A DNA stretch of 64,000 bases from CAXMST01 sp963793415 (GCA_963793415.1 CAWCAC010000002.1:1860001-1924000); one strand, 5' to 3'; numbered from the stretch's first letter, positions 43,934-52,433 are shown. Numbers and translations are program-made. Notes: generated by a model from the sequence alone, not told the origin.

Positions 43934-43943
43934 AACGCCCATC
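43934..43943 (+). other. Candidate attR: copy of the tRNA-Val 3' end
   Basis: AACGCCCATC matches 39364-39373 (acceptor 3' strand, discriminator and two bases). CCCA lies just upstream at both sites. Ten bases is short, so this is tentative. Confidence 0.5.
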
Positions 43944-43973
43944 ACCCGGAGGCTCCCAGGGAGATTGGCCTCG

Positions 43974-44906
43974 ATGATCAAGCGGATGGACAACGTGCTG
44001 ATCGTTGTCGAAGACCTCGACAGGGCAAAGGCCTTCTTCGCCGAGCTCGGCATGGAGCCGGAAGCCGAGATGACGGTCGAGGGGCCGTGGGTCGACCAGA
44101 CCCTCGGGCTCGAGGACGTCCGCGCCGACATCGCGATGATGCGGACCCCGGACGGTCACGGCCGGGTCGAGCTTTCTAGGTTCCACAACCCGCCGGCAGT
44201 CAGAGCGGAGCCGGAAGACGCCCCCTCGAACGCGCTCGGCATACGCCGGATCATGTTCGCCGTCGACGATGTCGACGACGTCGTCGAGCGGCTGCGCGGC
44301 CACGGTGCCGAGCTCGTCGGCGAGGTCGCACAGTACGGGGACAGCTACAGGCTCTGTTACGTGCGCGGCCCGGAGGGCATCGTCGTCGGGCTGGCAGAGG
44401 AGCTCAATACGCAGGGCGGAACCGCGGACCACTCGCGCGTCCGTCGCATTGACGGCAGCGAGGACGCCCGGGCGGCAGGTGAGCTGCTCGACCGCTTCAA
44501 TCGCGAGTACGAGCTGGAGACGCCGGGTCCCGATTTCCTGGCCCGGCGCGTCGCCGAGCTCGACGGCGCCGGCTGCGCGACGTTCCTGGCGCGGGACGGG
44601 GCAGAGGACGTCGGGATCGCGGTCCTGCGCTTCCGCCCGTCGTTGTGGGAAGACGCGGACGAGGCCTATCTGGCGGAGCTCTTCGTGTTGCCGGACCGCC
44701 GCAAGCGCGGGCTGGGGGCGGAGCTGATGGCGGCGGTGATCGGGCTCGCCCGCGAGCGCGGCTGTCGCTTCATCGAGCTCGGCACCGACGAGCACGACCA
44801 TGACGCTCACCGTCTCTACGAGCGCTCGGGGTTCACGAACTTCGCCAACCCGGACGCTCCGGAGGCGGAGCGGGAGCGGATGCTGTTCTTCGAGCGCGAG
44901 CTCTGA
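43974..44906 (+). CDS. Glyoxalase/VOC domain fused to GNAT acetyltransferase
   Basis: 310 aa from ATG 43974. Residues about 1-140 are a VOC domain (DNVLIVVEDLDRAKAFFAELGME, RRIMFAVDDVDDVVERLRGHGAEL, YVRGPEGIVVGLAEEL), and residues about 150-310 a GNAT domain (AYLAELFVLPDRRKRGLGAELMAAVIGLARERG, the acetyl-CoA-binding Q/RxxGxG/A variant RKRGLGAEL, then LYERSGFTNF). This pairing suggests resistance or detoxification by acetylating a bound small molecule, but the substrate is unknown. It begins 31 bases after the right end of the element. Confidence 0.88.
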   Translation: MIKRMDNVLIVVEDLDRAKAFFAELGMEPEAEMTVEGPWVDQTLGLEDVRADIAMMRTPDGHGRVELSRFHNPPAVRAEPEDAPSNALGIRRIMFAVDDVDDVVERLRGHGAELVGEVAQYGDSYRLCYVRGPEGIVVGLAEELNTQGGTADHSRVRRIDGSEDARAAGELLDRFNREYELETPGPDFLARRVAELDGAGCATFLARDGAEDVGIAVLRFRPSLWEDADEAYLAELFVLPDRRKRGLGAELMAAVIGLARERGCRFIELGTDEHDHDAHRLYERSGFTNFANPDAPEAERERMLFFEREL

Positions 44907-44936
44907 GCGCCGGGCGGTCCATCTAGTCTGCGGCCG

Positions 44937-45998
44937 ATGCGTGAGTTCTCGCAAGCGCCCCTGGCAGAGCGGACGACGCTGAGGCTGGGCGGCCCTGCGG
45001 AGCGGCTGGTCGAGGTCGAGAGCTCCGCGGAGCTGATCGAGGCGGTCGCCGCCGCGGACGAAGACAACGCGCCGCTGCTTCTGATCGCCGGCGGCTCGAA
45101 CCTGGTCATCTCGGATTCCGGCTGGCCCGGCACGGTCGTGGCGATCGGCTCGCGGGGCGTCGCCGAGCGCCCCGAGGGCGAGATCGTCGAGCTGACGGTC
45201 GCCGCGGGCGAGCCCTGGGACGATCTCGTCGCACGGACGGTCGCCGACGGCCTCGCCGGGATCGAGTGTTTGTCGGGGATTCCCGGCTCGACCGGGGCGA
45301 CGCCGATCCAGAACGTCGGCGCCTACGGCGAGGAGGTCTCCTCGGTGATGCGCAGTGTCCGCTGCTGGGACCGGAGCGCCGGCGAGATCGTGACGCTGGC
45401 GCCCGAGCAGTGTGGGTTCGGGTACCGCAGCAGCGCCTTCAAGGGCGACGACCGCTGGGTCGTGCTCGACGTGACCTTCGCGCTCGCGCGCTCCGAGGCA
45501 GGCCCGCCGGTCCGCTACGCGCAGCTGGCTGACGCGCTCGGGGTCGAGCTCGGGGCCGCCGTCCCTGCCGCGGAGGCGAGGGCGGCGGTGCTCGAGTTGC
45601 GGCGCAGCAAGGGGATGGTCGTGGATCCAGCCGACCCGGACTCGGTCAGTGCCGGCTCCTTCTTCACCAATCCGGTCCTCGAGCCGGAAGAGTTTGCGGC
45701 GCTGGGCGCCCGCGTCAGCGAGCGGCTCGGAGCAGGGATCGAGCCGCCCGGCTGGCCGGAGTCGGGCGATCGGGTCAAGACCTCGGCCGCGTGGCTGATC
45801 GAGCGGGCCGGCTTCAGTCGTGGCTACGGCGAGGGCAAGGTCGGGCTCTCCGCCAAGCACACCCTCGCCTTGATCAACCGCGGCGACGCAGGCACCGCCG
45901 ATCTCATCGCCCTCGCCCGCGAGATCCGCGACGGCGTCGCCGACGCGTTCGGCGTCCGGCTGGTACCGGAGCCGAAGCTGGTCGGGATCGAACTCTGA
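44937..45998 (+). CDS. murB: UDP-N-acetylenolpyruvoylglucosamine reductase
   Basis: FAD enzyme of peptidoglycan precursor synthesis, 353 aa from ATG 44937. FAD-binding motifs: TTLRLGGPAERLVEV, IAGGSNLVISDSGWPGTVVAI, GLAGIECLSGIPGSTGATPIQNVGAYG. The catalytic region has YRSSAFK and the SAGSFFTNP Ser proton donor, and the last Glu is in EPKLVGIEL. This is the YRSS (type I) form. The stop overlaps the methyltransferase ATG. Confidence 0.95.
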   Translation: MREFSQAPLAERTTLRLGGPAERLVEVESSAELIEAVAAADEDNAPLLLIAGGSNLVISDSGWPGTVVAIGSRGVAERPEGEIVELTVAAGEPWDDLVARTVADGLAGIECLSGIPGSTGATPIQNVGAYGEEVSSVMRSVRCWDRSAGEIVTLAPEQCGFGYRSSAFKGDDRWVVLDVTFALARSEAGPPVRYAQLADALGVELGAAVPAAEARAAVLELRRSKGMVVDPADPDSVSAGSFFTNPVLEPEEFAALGARVSERLGAGIEPPGWPESGDRVKTSAAWLIERAGFSRGYGEGKVGLSAKHTLALINRGDAGTADLIALAREIRDGVADAFGVRLVPEPKLVGIEL

Positions 45999-46843
45999 TG
46001 AGCGGCCGGGTCGTGCTCGCCGACAACCTCGCCGTGCTGCCCGGCCTCGAGGACGGGTCGGTCCGCCTGATCTACATCGATCCGCCGTTCAACACGGGCT
46101 CGGAGCGGAAGCGCGAGACGCTCGAGTCCCGGGCCGATCCGGATGGGGACCGGGTCGGCTTCGGCGGCCGCCGCTACAGCTCGCGCGCGGTCGGTTCGAT
46201 CGCCTACGACGACGACTTCGGCGACTACCTCGGCTTCCTCGAGCCGAGGCTGCGCGAGGCGCAGCGGCTGCTGGACGAGCGCGGCACTCTCTACGTACAC
46301 CTCGATCCGCGCGAGTCCCACTACGTCAAGGTCCTGCTCGACGAGATCTTCGGCCGCGAGTGCTTCCTCAACGAGATCGTCTGGGCCTACGACTACGGCG
46401 GCAAGTCGAAACGGCGCTGGCCCGCAAAGCACGACACGATCCTGGTCTACGTCAAGGACCCGAAGCGGTACCTGTTCGACTCGACCGAGGTCGATCGCGA
46501 GCCATACATGGCGCCCGGCCTGGTCGGCCCGGAGAAGGCTGCGCGCGGCAAGCTGCCGACCGATGTGTGGTGGCACACGATTGTGCCGACTTCAGGCCCC
46601 GAGAAGACCGGCTACCCGACGCAGAAGCCGGAGGGGATCTTGCGCCGGATCGTCACCGCCTCCTCGCAGGCGGGCGATCTCTGCCTCGACTTCTTCGCCG
46701 GCAGCGGCACGCTCGGAGCGGTCGCGGCGGAGCTCGGCCGCAGCTTCCTGCTCGTCGACTCGAGCGCCGAAGCGGTCGCCGTGATGGAGCGCCGGCTCGG
46801 GATTGCCGCGGAACGCCCGGAAAGGGATAGGCTCGGGGCGTGA
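45998..46843 (+). CDS. Site-specific DNA methyltransferase (N4-C/N6-A), orphan
   Basis: 281 aa from ATG 45998. Motif IV DPPFNTG comes first, the target-recognition region follows, then TQKPEGILRRIV (motif X-like) and DFFAGSGTLGAVAAELGRSFLLVD (motif I). This order is the beta class of exocyclic-amino methyltransferases. The target base N4-C versus N6-A cannot be decided from DPPF alone. No restriction enzyme or specificity subunit is near. It overlaps murB at its start and the next gene at its stop, so it is part of a housekeeping operon. Confidence 0.88.
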   Translation: MSGRVVLADNLAVLPGLEDGSVRLIYIDPPFNTGSERKRETLESRADPDGDRVGFGGRRYSSRAVGSIAYDDDFGDYLGFLEPRLREAQRLLDERGTLYVHLDPRESHYVKVLLDEIFGRECFLNEIVWAYDYGGKSKRRWPAKHDTILVYVKDPKRYLFDSTEVDREPYMAPGLVGPEKAARGKLPTDVWWHTIVPTSGPEKTGYPTQKPEGILRRIVTASSQAGDLCLDFFAGSGTLGAVAAELGRSFLLVDSSAEAVAVMERRLGIAAERPERDRLGA

Positions 46844-47127
46844 AGTTCTACGTCTGCTGGACGACGCGCAGCCTCGGGCACGAGCATCCGTGCGCGACCG
46901 CCTACGACGCAGTCAAGGACGCGGGCTACGACCCCGACGTCGTCCATGCACGCGGCTGGACGAAGCTGCCGAACGCACTGAACAGCTCTCGCGGCCGCCG
47001 CGAGGTCCGCGAGATGAGCGGCGGCAACGACGAGGTGCCGGCGATGGTCCTCGACGACGGCACCTTCATCCAGGGCACCGAGAAGATCGTCGACTGGGCG
47101 CGGGCGAACCCCGCCTCCGGCGCCTGA
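46840..47127 (+). CDS. Glutaredoxin-like thioredoxin-fold protein
   Basis: 95 aa from GTG 46840, overlapping the methyltransferase stop (GTGA). KFYVCWTTRSLGHEHPCATAYDAVKDAGYDPDVVHARG, then EVPAMVLDDGTFIQGTEKIVDWARANP, follows the beta-alpha-beta...beta-beta-alpha order of GST N-terminal/glutaredoxin domains, with cis-Pro in VPAMV. The CxxC site is absent; only one Cys lies near the first helix, so a monothiol or non-redox role is likely. Confidence 0.8.
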   Translation: MKFYVCWTTRSLGHEHPCATAYDAVKDAGYDPDVVHARGWTKLPNALNSSRGRREVREMSGGNDEVPAMVLDDGTFIQGTEKIVDWARANPASGA

Positions 47128-47169
47128 GCGACCGGGCTCCGGTTCCGCACCGCACTATCCTCGCCCGCC

Positions 47170-49098
47170 ATGCTGGGTACGTACGCCGCCGCGCTGCTCG
47201 TGATCGGCGCCTCCGTGCCCGTCGGCGCCGCAGTCCTCTGGCTCTCCGGGCGCCGCGAGTGGTCGTGGACCGCTCCCGTTCTCGGCCTCGCCGTGATCAC
47301 GGTTGCCGCCTGGCTGCTGGTCCGGCTTCCCGACGAGGGGCTCGCCGCCCTGATCGGGATCGTCGTGCTGGCGTTGGCCTGCGCGCCGGCGCTGCCGCGC
47401 ACCGGCTTCGGCCGGGCGCAACTCGCCGAGGGCTGGGTTCCGGCCGCGATCGCGCTCGTCGCCGTCTCGATCCCGTTCCTCGCCGAGGGCCACTTCGGGA
47501 TCCTCGGCACCGGCTTCAACGTCGACATGTCCCAGCATCTGTTCACGGCCTCGTGGATCGCCGATCCGCTGGCGCGGCCGCCGACGCTGATCCAGCAGGG
47601 GTATCCGGTCGGGCCGCACTCGCTCGCCGTCGCCGGCGGCGAGCTCTCGTCCGCAAACCTGGTCTACGGCTTCTCCGGCGTGACGATCGCGGTGCCGGTG
47701 ATCGGCGCGATGACGGCGCTGGCGGCGACCCGCCCGCTCGGCCGGCGGCGGGGCGCGCTGGCCGCTCCGCTCGTCGCATTGCCATATCTGGTCGCCTCCT
47801 ACCTGGCTCAGGGTGCCTTCAAGGAGATCTTCGCGGCGACCTTTCTGCTTGCCTTCGCGATCTGGCTCTGGGAGGTGAGCCGGCGCCCTGACCCGCTCGC
47901 GGCCAGAGGCTGGGCGATCCCGGCGGCCGTGCTCGCGGCCGGGATGCTCTACTCGTACTCGGGGCCGGGCCTCGCCTGGATCGTCGGCACGATCGGGATC
48001 TGGGCCCTGCTGGGGCTGGTGCGGTCGCCGGCCGCGGCGATCGCGCGGGTCCGTCCCGCGCTCGCGGGGCTCGGCATCGCGGTTGTCGTGCTCGCCCTGC
48101 TCGTCGCCCCCGAGGCCTCGCGGATCGTCGACTTCGGCGGCAGCGCCGGCAACGTCGCCAACTCGCGCGACGCGGAGCCCGGCGCAGCCCTGCCGAAGCG
48201 ACCTCTGATGACACAGGCGTCGGACTCGGACGCGGGCGGCGAGCCGGAGAAGCGAACGCTGGACCTCTTCGACAACGACCTCGGCAACCTCTTCGGCGAC
48301 ATCCCGGCGCTGGAGGTGTTCGGCGTCTGGCCGAGCGGCGACTTCCGCGTCGAGCCCGGCGACGGCGCGATCCCGGCCGCGGTCTTCTACCTCGCAGCGC
48401 TGCTCGGGGCGCTGGCGCTCGGCGCCGGCCTCCTCCGGGCCTGGCGCCAGCGCGACGACGCCCTGCTGGCGGCCCTGATCGCCTCGCTCGTGATCTGGGC
48501 GGGGGCGCTCGCAGAAAGCACCCCGTATACGACCGCCAAGGCCCTGCAGATGGTCGCGCCCGTGCTGATGCTGATCGCCCTGCGCGGCGTCCTGCACCCA
48601 TCGTTCTCACCGCTGCGGCCGCGCCCGGGCCTGGGGACCGCGCTCGCCGCCGCCTTTGCGCTCGCCGCGGCCGGCTCCTCGGCCCTCGCCCTCGCCAACG
48701 CGCCGGTCGGCCCCGAGCGCTACAGCGCCGGGCTCGCGAAGCTGCGGCCGCAGCTGACCGATGTGCCGGTCCTGATCCTGGCCCCGGCTGAGCAGCTCGC
48801 CCAGCGTCACGGCGCCGAGTTCTACGGCTGGGAGCTGCGCGGTGGCAAGCCGATCTGCGTCGAGGCCTTCCCCGAAGACGAGAGTGGCTTCGACTTCCCG
48901 GCCCCCGCCGGGATCCGTTACGTGATCACGATCGGCGGCAAGACCGAGCCGCCCTTCACCGACCTGACCGAGGTCGATCGGCGCGACCGGGTCGCGCTCT
49001 GGGAGGTGCCCACGTTCGACTCCGCCAAGCAGCCCGACATCAGGATCGACCCGGCCCGGCCGGCCAACTGCGACCTCGACCTGCCCGAGCCGGAGTAG
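47170..49098 (+). CDS. Multi-spanning membrane protein with extracytoplasmic C-terminal domain
   Basis: 642 aa from ATG 47170. About 12 hydrophobic segments (the first at 5-27; many in 80-215 and 250-500). A long loop after SDSDAGGEPEKRTLDLFDNDLG contains acidic residues, and the last 130 residues are soluble (LTDVPVLILAPAEQLAQRHGAEFYGWELRGGKPICVEAFPEDE). The layout resembles GT-C glycosyltransferase-like or polymerase-like membrane proteins of Actinobacteria, but no catalytic DxD/ExD motif is certain. Cell-envelope role inferred only. Confidence 0.8.
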   Translation: MLGTYAAALLVIGASVPVGAAVLWLSGRREWSWTAPVLGLAVITVAAWLLVRLPDEGLAALIGIVVLALACAPALPRTGFGRAQLAEGWVPAAIALVAVSIPFLAEGHFGILGTGFNVDMSQHLFTASWIADPLARPPTLIQQGYPVGPHSLAVAGGELSSANLVYGFSGVTIAVPVIGAMTALAATRPLGRRRGALAAPLVALPYLVASYLAQGAFKEIFAATFLLAFAIWLWEVSRRPDPLAARGWAIPAAVLAAGMLYSYSGPGLAWIVGTIGIWALLGLVRSPAAAIARVRPALAGLGIAVVVLALLVAPEASRIVDFGGSAGNVANSRDAEPGAALPKRPLMTQASDSDAGGEPEKRTLDLFDNDLGNLFGDIPALEVFGVWPSGDFRVEPGDGAIPAAVFYLAALLGALALGAGLLRAWRQRDDALLAALIASLVIWAGALAESTPYTTAKALQMVAPVLMLIALRGVLHPSFSPLRPRPGLGTALAAAFALAAAGSSALALANAPVGPERYSAGLAKLRPQLTDVPVLILAPAEQLAQRHGAEFYGWELRGGKPICVEAFPEDESGFDFPAPAGIRYVITIGGKTEPPFTDLTEVDRRDRVALWEVPTFDSAKQPDIRIDPARPANCDLDLPEPE

Positions 49099-49107
49099 AG
49101 GACCGGG

Positions 49108-49566
49108 TCAGGGCTCGGCTGTCGGGGCCGAGGGGCCGTTGTCGAACTCCCCGAGTCGTTCGGCCGGGAAGATCGAGTAGCTGCCGATCGCGGTTGCGAG
49201 CAGGCGCTCGCTGCCGTCCTCGAGCTCGCTGAAGACCCGGCTCGAGAGGATCGCGACGCGGTCGTTGCGGCGGTCCAAGCTCGAGCTGCAGATCACGTCG
49301 CCCTCGCGCGCGGTCCGCAGGTAGTTGATCGCGATGTTGATCGTCGCCACCCGCTCGCCCTGCTCGCGCGCCTGCCACAGCGCCGAGCCCATGCAGTAGT
49401 CGACCATCGCGTAGGAGACGCCGCCGGCGAGTAGGCCGGCCGGATTCATCAGCTCCGGCCGGATCGTGATCCGGACGCGGTCGTAGGACTCCCATCGCAG
49501 CCCGAGCCAGCGGCTAAGCCCGTCGATCCCGCCTCGGCTCTGCTCGCTTCCCTGACCGGACTCCAT
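49108..49566 (-). CDS. PaaI-type acyl-CoA thioesterase (hotdog fold)
   Basis: 152 aa. The hotdog core LMNPAGLLAGGVSYAMVDYCMGSALW followed by VATINIAINYLRTAREGDVICSS matches PaaI thioesterases: N-P-x-G-x-L-x-G-G-V with the catalytic acid Asp in MVDYCMG. Hydrolyses an acyl-CoA, substrate unknown. It is convergent with the membrane-protein gene and divergent from thrS. Confidence 0.88.
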   Translation of the reverse strand: MESGQGSEQSRGGIDGLSRWLGLRWESYDRVRITIRPELMNPAGLLAGGVSYAMVDYCMGSALWQAREQGERVATINIAINYLRTAREGDVICSSSLDRRNDRVAILSSRVFSELEDGSERLLATAIGSYSIFPAERLGEFDNGPSAPTAEP

Positions 49567-49632
49567 CGGCCGCGACTCTATTGCGGACGACCGCTGCGAG
49601 GGCCCGATCTGGATGACCTAGGATCCACCGCC

Positions 49633-51579
49633 GTGCCCGCCCTGACCGTGAAGCTGCCCGATGGAACCCCGCTCGAGCTCGAGGACGGGGCCAGCGGCGC
49701 CGATGCCGCCGCCGCGATCGGCCCCGGTCTGGCGAAGGCGGCGCTCGCGGTCGAGGTGGGAGGGGAGGTCCGCGACCTCGCAGCGCCGCTCGCCGACGGC
49801 GAGGAGATCTCGATCGTCACCGACCGCAGCCCCGAGGCGCTCGATCTCGTCCGCCACGACGCCGCGCACGTGATGGCGACCGCGGTCTGTGAGCTTTGGC
49901 CCGGGACCAAGGTCTCGATCGGCCCGCCGATCAAGGACGGCTTCTACTACGACTTCGAGTTCCCCGAGGGCGTCAAGGTGACCGAGGCTGACTTCCCGGC
50001 GATCGAGGCAAAGATGGCCGAGCACATCGCCGCCGACGAGAGCTTCGAGCGCACCGACATTCCAGTCTCGGAGGCGCTCGAGCGGTTCAAGGGAGAGGGG
50101 CAGCCGTTCAAGGTCGAGCTGATCGAGGACCTCGTCACCAACGAGGACGTCGAGACCGTCTCCCTGTACCGCAACGGCCCCTTCACAGACCTATGCCGCG
50201 GCCCGCACGCGCCCTCGACGGGGCGGATCAAGGCGATCAAGCTGAACTCGGTCGCCGGCGCCTACTGGCGCGGCGACGAGACGCGCGAGATGCTGACGCG
50301 GATCTACGGGACCGCGTTCTTCTCGAAGAAGGACCTGAGCGCGCACCTCGAGCGGATCAAGGATGCGAAGACACGCGACCACCGCAAGCTCGGCCCCGAG
50401 CTCGACCTGTTCATGTTCCGCGAGGAAGCGCCCGGGATGCCGTTCTGGCTGCCGCAGGGCACGGTCCTGCTGGACCTGATCGAGGGCGAGATCCGCGAGC
50501 AACTCGACAAGCGCGGCTACGTCCGCGTCGACACCCCGCAGATCATGGACGTCGAGCTCTGGCACCGCTCCGGCCACTACGACAACTACCGCGAGAACAT
50601 GTTCTTCGCCGAGGCCGCCGAGCGCGATCGCGACGGGGCGGAGGAGGGTGGCCGCCGCTACGCGGTCCGGCCGATGAACTGCCCGGGAGCCTGCCTCGTC
50701 TTCGACTCCGGCCGCCACTCCTATCGGGAGCTGCCGCTGCGGATGGCCGAGTTCGGCCGCGTCTCCCGCTACGAGCGCGAAGGCGTCCTGCACGGCCTGC
50801 TCCGCGTCCGCGCCTTCACCCAGGACGACGCCCACGTCTACTGCACCGAAGAGCAGGCGCCGGCGGAGGTCGTCGACATCGTCGAGGCGATCGACGAGCT
50901 CTACGCCCGCTTCGGCTTCGACGACGTCACCGTCGAGCTCTCGACGCGGCCGGAGAAGTCGATCGGCTCCGACGAGCAGTGGGAGCAGGCCGAGCGGATG
51001 CTGCGCGACGCACTCGAGTCGATCGGTCGCGAGCACAAGGTCAACCCCGGCGACGGCGCCTTCTACGGGCCGAAGATCGACTTCCACGTGACCGACGCCC
51101 TCGGCCGCTCCTGGCAGCTCGGCACCTGCCAGCTCGACTTCTTCATGCCCGAGCGCTTCGGGCTCACCTACCAGGGGGCCGACAACGCCGAGCACCGGCC
51201 GCTGATGATCCACCGAGCGCTGGTCGGCTCGATGGAGCGCTTCGCCGGGATCCTGATCGAGCACTGGGCAGGTCGCTTTCCGGACTGGTTGGCGCCGACG
51301 CAGGCCGTCGTGCTCCCCGTCGCCGACCGTCACAACGACGCCGCCCGCGAGGTGCTCGACGAGCTCAAGCGCCTCGGCGTCCGCGTCCGCCTCGACGATC
51401 GCTCCGAGTCAGTCGGCCGCAAGATCCGCGACGCCGAGCTCTCGAAGGCCCCCTACATGCTCGTCCTCGGCGATCGCGAGGCGGAGTCGGGCGAGCCCTC
51501 CGTGCGCTCGCACAGCGACGGTGAGCTCGGCTCGATGACGCCGGCCGCGCTCGCCGATCGGATCGGCGCCTCGGTTTGA
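49633..51579 (+). CDS. thrS: Threonyl-tRNA synthetase
   Basis: 648 aa from GTG 49633. The TGS domain (about 1-60: ALTVKLPDGTPLEL) and the editing domain (HDAAHVMATAVCELWPG, with HxxxH, and later YRNGPFTDLCRGPHAPSTG) lead into the class II core: motif 1 region ELWHRSGHYDNYRENMF, motif 2 RPMNCPGACLVF, YELPLRMAEFGRVSRYE-type segment and motif 3 MIHRALVGSMERFAGILIEH. The anticodon domain ends near RIGASV. No T-box is seen in the 66 bases upstream. Confidence 0.97.
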   Translation: MPALTVKLPDGTPLELEDGASGADAAAAIGPGLAKAALAVEVGGEVRDLAAPLADGEEISIVTDRSPEALDLVRHDAAHVMATAVCELWPGTKVSIGPPIKDGFYYDFEFPEGVKVTEADFPAIEAKMAEHIAADESFERTDIPVSEALERFKGEGQPFKVELIEDLVTNEDVETVSLYRNGPFTDLCRGPHAPSTGRIKAIKLNSVAGAYWRGDETREMLTRIYGTAFFSKKDLSAHLERIKDAKTRDHRKLGPELDLFMFREEAPGMPFWLPQGTVLLDLIEGEIREQLDKRGYVRVDTPQIMDVELWHRSGHYDNYRENMFFAEAAERDRDGAEEGGRRYAVRPMNCPGACLVFDSGRHSYRELPLRMAEFGRVSRYEREGVLHGLLRVRAFTQDDAHVYCTEEQAPAEVVDIVEAIDELYARFGFDDVTVELSTRPEKSIGSDEQWEQAERMLRDALESIGREHKVNPGDGAFYGPKIDFHVTDALGRSWQLGTCQLDFFMPERFGLTYQGADNAEHRPLMIHRALVGSMERFAGILIEHWAGRFPDWLAPTQAVVLPVADRHNDAAREVLDELKRLGVRVRLDDRSESVGRKIRDAELSKAPYMLVLGDREAESGEPSVRSHSDGELGSMTPAALADRIGASV

Positions 51580-51581
51580 GC

Positions 51582-51609
51582 TTGCGCCGCCGCGGTTCGT
51601 GCGTATACT
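51582..51609 (+). promoter_or_regulatory. Candidate promoter for infC-rpmI-rplT
   Basis: TATACT (51604-51609) is a good -10; TTGCGC (51582-51587) with a 16-base spacer is a weak -35. Transcription would begin near 51616, at or just before the ATG of the 10-codon leader frame. Confidence 0.45.
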
Positions 51610-51617
51610 GCGCCGCG

Positions 51618-51650
51618 ATGCAAGGCAACTACATCCGCCCGCGCCGTTGA
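51618..51650 (+). CDS. Putative 10-aa leader peptide upstream of infC
   Basis: ATG 51618 to TGA 51648-51650 encodes MQGNYIRPRR. It begins about 9 bases after the -10 hexamer, so the mRNA would be nearly leaderless for this frame. It lies 76 bases before infC. It could be a leader that links ribosome state to infC expression. Short frames arise by chance, so this is tentative. Confidence 0.35.
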   Translation: MQGNYIRPRR

Positions 51651-51726
51651 GCGCCCGCGTCCGCCCTTGCGCATTTCCCGATCCGTCTCCACTCCGTAGC
51701 TTGAAGCTCGGCGTCATCTCCAGCTA

Positions 51727-52287
51727 GTGCCGGTCCCTCGACGTTTCGACCGGCGTCCCCCGGATAGGGACCCGACAAGGATCAACGAGCGGATCCGCGT
51801 ACCCAAGGTCCGCCTGATCGGTGCCGACGGCTCTCAGGTCGGGATCGTCGAGACCGACGAGGCTCGCCGGATCGCCCGCGACGCCGACCTCGACCTGGTC
51901 GAGGTCGCGCCCGAGTCGCGGCCGCCGGTCTGCAAGATCCTCGACTACTCGAAGTACAAGTACGAGCAGGAGCAGAAGGCCAAGCAGGCCCGCAAGCACC
52001 AGCAGCAGGTCAACGTGCGCGAGATCAAGCTGCGCCCGAAGATCGCCGACCACGACTACGAGACGAAGAAGGGCCACGTCGCTCGCTTCCTCAACAAGAA
52101 GGACAAGGTCAAGGTGACGATCATGTTCCGCGGTCGTGAGCAGGCCCACCCAGAGCGCGGCCGCGCTCTGCTCGACCGCCTCTACGAGGATCTCGACGAG
52201 ATCGCCGTGATCGAGCAGGCTCCGCAGCGCGAGGGCCGCAACATGCACATGGTGCTGGCGCCTTCAAAGGAAGCCGGCAAAGCCTGA
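51727..52287 (+). CDS. infC: Translation initiation factor IF-3
   Basis: 186 aa from GTG 51727. The IF3 N domain is clear (RINERIRVPKVRLIGADGSQVGIV, then ARRIARDADLDLVEVAPESRPPVCKILDYSKYKYEQ) and the C domain follows (VREIKLRPKIADHDYETKKGHVARFLNKKDKVKVTIMFRGRE). The GTG has no clear ribosome site; infC often uses rare or weak starts so that IF3 can control itself, which may hold here. First gene of infC-rpmI-rplT. Confidence 0.96.
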   Translation: MPVPRRFDRRPPDRDPTRINERIRVPKVRLIGADGSQVGIVETDEARRIARDADLDLVEVAPESRPPVCKILDYSKYKYEQEQKAKQARKHQQQVNVREIKLRPKIADHDYETKKGHVARFLNKKDKVKVTIMFRGREQAHPERGRALLDRLYEDLDEIAVIEQAPQREGRNMHMVLAPSKEAGKA

Positions 52288-52295
52288 CGGCACGT

Positions 52296-52315
52296 GGACG
52301 CCGATGGCGGCGTCC
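52296..52315 (+). promoter_or_regulatory. Perfect hairpin between infC and rpmI
   Basis: GGACGCCG (52296-52303) pairs with CGGCGTCC (52308-52315) around an ATGG loop, 8 bases after the infC stop. No T-run. It may be an attenuator or L20/L35 leader stem. Confidence 0.45.
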
Positions 52316-52433
52316 TCCGCGGCTCACGTGCTGGCGCACGCTTCGCCTTGTGCGTCCTTGCCCTCGCCGCCCACGTGCTCGTCAGGTCGCGTGCGGGGAG
52401 TCCGCGGATTTGCTTACATACCGCGTCCGAGTC

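Larger units (their letters stand above)
39364..43943. mobile_element. Integrated element in the tRNA-Val 3' end
   Basis: From the end of tRNA-Val to a 10-base copy of its 3' end (AACGCCCATC) at 43934-43943, about 4.6 kb. It contains an intact integrase and excisionase, candidate arm-type sites near both ends, cargo proteins and broken genes. The short repeat makes the right edge less certain than in the tRNA-Gly island, although the integrase ending 27 bases before it agrees. Confidence 0.75.
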
